Of a stretch of DNA of 64,000 nucleotides, positions 61,382 to 64,000 are shown one piece after another. Each line of letters opens with the position of its first letter. Position 1 is the stretch's first letter. The notes under the pieces were generated by a model, which saw only the letters and a program-made list of their open reading frames with translations, searched no databases and had not been told where the DNA came from. The DNA is from Rhizobium sp. TH2 (GTDB lineage: Bacteria; Pseudomonadota; Alphaproteobacteria; Rhizobiales; Rhizobiaceae). The stretch covers positions 4,402,001 through 4,466,000 of the forward strand of contig NZ_CP062231.1 in assembly GCF_024707525.1 (NCBI RefSeq). Reading direction: 5' to 3'. The translations under genes were made by a program, and so were the position numbers.

Positions 61382-63790
61382 ATGGTAAGTGCGGGGGCAA
61401 CGAGCGCGCAGGTGAAAGCCGAAACGCCGAAGAAGAAGCTGGATTATCGTCCGCTGGCAGGCGCGCCGGACGAGATGCTGGGTCCGGATGGCGAAGTACG
61501 TCCGGTCTGGCGGCATTTCCTCGACCGCCTCTCTGCGATGACCGAGGACGAACTCGAGACCCGCACCGACAAGGCCGACCGCTATCTGCGCGATGCCGGC
61601 GTCTTCTACCGCGTCTATGGCGGCGCGCCGAATGCCGAGCGGTCTTGGCCGCTCAGCCACGTCCCCGTCCTGATCAACGAACAGGAATGGGAGAAACTCT
61701 CCGAAGGGCTGATCCAGCGCGCCGAACTCCTCGAACAGATAGCCGAGGATATCTATTCCGAGAATCGTCTGGTGCAGGAAGGCTTCCTGCCGCCTGCCCT
61801 GATCGCCGGCAATCCCGAATATCTCCGCCCGCTTGTCGGCCTCAAGCCCGCCGGCGGACACTTCCTGCATTTCGTCGCCTTCGAGATCGGCCGCGGTCCG
61901 GATGGCGACTGGTGGGTGCTGGCCGACCGCACCCAGGCGCCCTCGGGTGCAGGCTTCGCGCTTGAAAACCGTGTTGCCACCACGCGCGCCTTCTCGGACA
62001 TCTATGCTGAAACCCATGTCCACCGGCTCGCCTCCTTCTTCGGCGCCTTCCGCGACACGCTGCAGGGTTACAAGAAGCACCCCGAAGACCGCATCGCCGT
62101 TCTCACCCCGGGCCCGGCCAACGAAACCTATTTCGAACATTCCTACATCGCCCGCTATCTCGGCTTCATGCTGCTCGAAGGCGAAGACCTTACCGTCGTC
62201 AACAACCAGGTCATGGTCCGCACCGTCGCCGGTCTCAAGCCGGTCAGCGTGCTCTGGCGCCGTCTCGACGCCAACTATGCCGATCCGCTCGAACTCAACC
62301 AGACCTCGCAGATCGGCACGCCCGGCCTTGTACAGGCGCTGCGGTCGGAAAGCGTCGCCATCGTCAACGCGCTGGGTTCGGGCCTCTTGGAAACACGCGC
62401 CCTCCTCGCCTTCATGCCGGCCATCTGTCGCCGCCTGCTCAATCAGGAACTCAAGCTGCCCTCCATCGCGACTTGGTGGTGCGGCCAACAGTCCGAACGC
62501 GACCACGTCATCGCCAATCTCGACAGGATGATGATCGGCCCGGCCTATTCGCGGCTGTCGTTCTTCGATGATGGCAACGAGTCGCTCTCCGGCTCGGCGC
62601 TGAGGGAAAAGAACGCCGCCATGCTGCCCCGCCTCCAGGAGGAAGGCCACAGGCTGGTCGGCCAGGAGGTCGTCAAGCTCTCCACCACGCCGGCCTTTGT
62701 CAACGGCAAGCTGTCGCCGCGACCCATGAGCCTGCGCGTCTTTGCCGCCCGCACCAAGGAGGGCTGGCAGATCATGCCGGGCGGTTTCGCCCGCATCGGC
62801 GGCAGCGACGACGTCTCGGCCATCGCCATGCAGAAGGGCGGCTCGGTCGCCGATGTCTGGATCGTCTCGGATAGTCCGGTCAAATGGTCGACGCTTCTGC
62901 CGCCGGAGGAAAGCTTCACACGCAACATGCCGGGCAGCCTGCCGTCGCGCGCCGCCGACAACCTGTTCTGGCTCGGCCGCTATATCGAGCGCGCGGAAGG
63001 CGCGCTTCGCATCCTGCGCTCCTGGCACGGTCGCTTCGCCGAATATGCCGATCGCGAGCAGCCGCTTCTTGCCGATGTCTCCGAATATCTCGCGGCACTT
63101 GATGTCGATACCGAAGAGGTCGTGCCGGAAACTCTGGTGATGAACATTTCGAGCGCTCTCTATTCGGCCTCCAACATCCGCGACCGGTTCTCGCCCGATG
63201 GCTGGCTGGCGCTAAACGACCTAGCCAAGACCGCCCGCGATTTCAGCGAGAAGGTGCTGCCCGGCGACGACGCCACCCGCGCCATGACCATCCTGCTCCG
63301 CAAGCTCGCGGGCTTTGCCGGTCTCGTGCACGAAAACATGTACCGCTTCACCGGCTGGCGCTTCCTGTCGATCGGCCGCCACCTCGAACGCGGCCTGCAC
63401 ATGGCCCGCCTGCTCCGCCATCTCTCCGGCCCGGACGCACCCGACGGCGCCCTCGACATGCTGATCGAGATCGGCGACAGCGTCATGACCCACCGCCGCC
63501 GCTATAATGTCGCAACCGCCCGGCTGACGGTGACCGACCTGCTGGCACTCGACCAGCTCAATCCGCGCTCGATCTTCTACCAGCTCAACGAGATCAAGAC
63601 CGAAGTCGAACTTCTCCCCAATGCCACGATCAATGGCCAGTATTCGCCATTCTACCGCGAAGTGCTCAAGATCTATAATCAGCTGTCGCTGATGACGCCC
63701 GAGGCGATGACGACCGAAGTCTATGCGCAGCTGGAGGAGGACATGGAAAATCTTTCCAACCTCCTGGCCAAAACCTATATCAGTATCTGA
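61382..63790 (+). CDS. Circularly permuted ATP-grasp protein fused to alpha-E domain
   Basis: An 802-residue two-domain protein. The circularly permuted ATP-grasp type 2 domain spans about 25-500 (WPLSHVPVLINEQEWEKL, YLRPLVGLKPAGGHFLHF, VLADRTQAPSGAGFALENR, EGEDLTVVNNQVMVRTVAGLKPV). The alpha-E helical domain follows from about 520 (RAADNLFWLGRYIERAEGALRIL to the C-terminus, HENMYRFTGWRFLSIGRHLERG). In many genomes these are two adjacent genes; here they are one. Start and neighbours: ATG immediately after the upstream stop, and TGATG overlap with the next transglutaminase gene. ATP-dependent amide-bond formation is predicted from the fold. Confidence 0.9.
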   Translation: MVSAGATSAQVKAETPKKKLDYRPLAGAPDEMLGPDGEVRPVWRHFLDRLSAMTEDELETRTDKADRYLRDAGVFYRVYGGAPNAERSWPLSHVPVLINEQEWEKLSEGLIQRAELLEQIAEDIYSENRLVQEGFLPPALIAGNPEYLRPLVGLKPAGGHFLHFVAFEIGRGPDGDWWVLADRTQAPSGAGFALENRVATTRAFSDIYAETHVHRLASFFGAFRDTLQGYKKHPEDRIAVLTPGPANETYFEHSYIARYLGFMLLEGEDLTVVNNQVMVRTVAGLKPVSVLWRRLDANYADPLELNQTSQIGTPGLVQALRSESVAIVNALGSGLLETRALLAFMPAICRRLLNQELKLPSIATWWCGQQSERDHVIANLDRMMIGPAYSRLSFFDDGNESLSGSALREKNAAMLPRLQEEGHRLVGQEVVKLSTTPAFVNGKLSPRPMSLRVFAARTKEGWQIMPGGFARIGGSDDVSAIAMQKGGSVADVWIVSDSPVKWSTLLPPEESFTRNMPGSLPSRAADNLFWLGRYIERAEGALRILRSWHGRFAEYADREQPLLADVSEYLAALDVDTEEVVPETLVMNISSALYSASNIRDRFSPDGWLALNDLAKTARDFSEKVLPGDDATRAMTILLRKLAGFAGLVHENMYRFTGWRFLSIGRHLERGLHMARLLRHLSGPDAPDGALDMLIEIGDSVMTHRRRYNVATARLTVTDLLALDQLNPRSIFYQLNEIKTEVELLPNATINGQYSPFYREVLKIYNQLSLMTPEAMTTEVYAQLEEDMENLSNLLAKTYISI

Positions 63791-64000
63791 TGGCGACACT
63801 CTACGACATCACCATGAAGATCACCTATGAATACGAGGTTGGCGCCAGCGGCGCCCGCCATGTGGTGCGCGTGCTGCCGCTGACATTGCCGAAGGGCCAG
63901 CGGCTGATCGCCGGAACCGTGAGCGTCGACCCGCAGCCCGAGGAGCGGACCGACTTCGTGGATTTCTTCGGCAATGCCGCGTCCTCGATCAGCTTTCGTA
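63790..64000 (+). CDS. Second transglutaminase-family protein, truncated by window end
   Basis: Only the first 70 residues are present, starting MATLYDITMKITYEYEVGAS. This matches the N-terminal beta domain of bacterial transglutaminase-family proteins (transglutaminase_N), as in the gene at 58058. The start overlaps the ATP-grasp/alpha-E stop by one base (TGATG). The catalytic core lies beyond the window. It completes the transglutaminase, ATP-grasp/alpha-E, transglutaminase order known for this conserved operon type. Confidence 0.8.
   Translation, partial: MATLYDITMKITYEYEVGASGARHVVRVLPLTLPKGQRLIAGTVSVDPQPEERTDFVDFFGNAASSISFR

Noticed and set aside
59648..63028. Minus-strand open frame of 1126 codons opposite the transglutaminase and ATP-grasp genes
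   Set aside because: It spans two well-supported genes on the other strand, lacks a ribosome site and has shadow-like composition.

Overview
The window looks like the chromosome, or a chromosome-like replicon, of a Rhizobiaceae alphaproteobacterium (Rhizobium, Neorhizobium, Ensifer or Shinella type). The grounds are high GC, a dense load of ABC transporters, a ~1600-residue NAD-glutamate dehydrogenase, GcvA-type LysR, IclR and LacI regulators, and GC-rich palindromic intergenic repeats of the rhizobial mosaic-element kind. No prophage, integrase, rRNA operon or CRISPR array was seen. Nearly everything is metabolic or transport gene content in short operons with overlapping stop/start codons.

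Layout. (1) 1-11564: a divergent catabolic locus around a LysR regulator. The minus-strand arm encodes a polyamine/opine-type ABC transporter ending in an AruI-like 2-ketoarginine decarboxylase, cut by the window edge. The plus-strand arm encodes an M20 amidohydrolase, an arginine-deiminase/DDAH-fold hydrolase, an FMN L-2-hydroxyacid oxidase and an FAD D-2-hydroxyacid dehydrogenase. I read this as guanidino-compound catabolism converging on 2-ketoarginine. (2) 11678-14300: a LacI regulator, a GATase1-like protein with a LacI-type operator before it, and a CpdA-like phosphoesterase. (3) 14498-24914: polyamine use, comprising a class III aminotransferase, a PuuA-like gamma-glutamyl-polyamine synthetase, a YtcJ-like amidohydrolase, a Pot-type ABC importer and an acetylpolyamine deacetylase. 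A Phd/PemK-like toxin-antitoxin pair is inserted in this block. (4) 25027-29922: tRNA-Val(CAC) and NAD-glutamate dehydrogenase.

(5) 30131-34386: an amino-acid ABC importer operon with RidA and IclR. (6) 34707-40933: a second, paralogous Pot-type importer with an amidase and a TetR regulator, driven by a promoter that carries a palindrome between -35 and -10. (7) 41227-47427: poorly characterised envelope or secreted proteins (a putative beta-propeller, a transglutaminase-like cysteine peptidase, a Cys-rich secreted protein, an RTX-tailed glycoside hydrolase) and a DUF2946-like/PepSY membrane pair. (8) 47656-54809: an RND efflux pair, EptA lipid A phosphoethanolamine transferase and an M23 peptidase. 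(9) 54825-56376: a TIR-bounded MITE-like element, an SDR, a second palindromic repeat and RhaM. (10) 56544-57888: MarR, and an ArsR/SRPBCC pair. (11) 58058-64000: the start of a transglutaminase / circularly permuted ATP-grasp / alpha-E / transglutaminase operon, truncated at the right edge.

The main biological theme is import and oxidation of nitrogen-rich compounds (guanidino acids, polyamines, amino acids) feeding glutamate and 2-oxoglutarate. The most unusual items are the guanidino-acid locus with its shared promoter motif, the TIR element that supplies the SDR stop codon, and the transglutaminase/ATP-grasp/alpha-E operon of unknown substrate.
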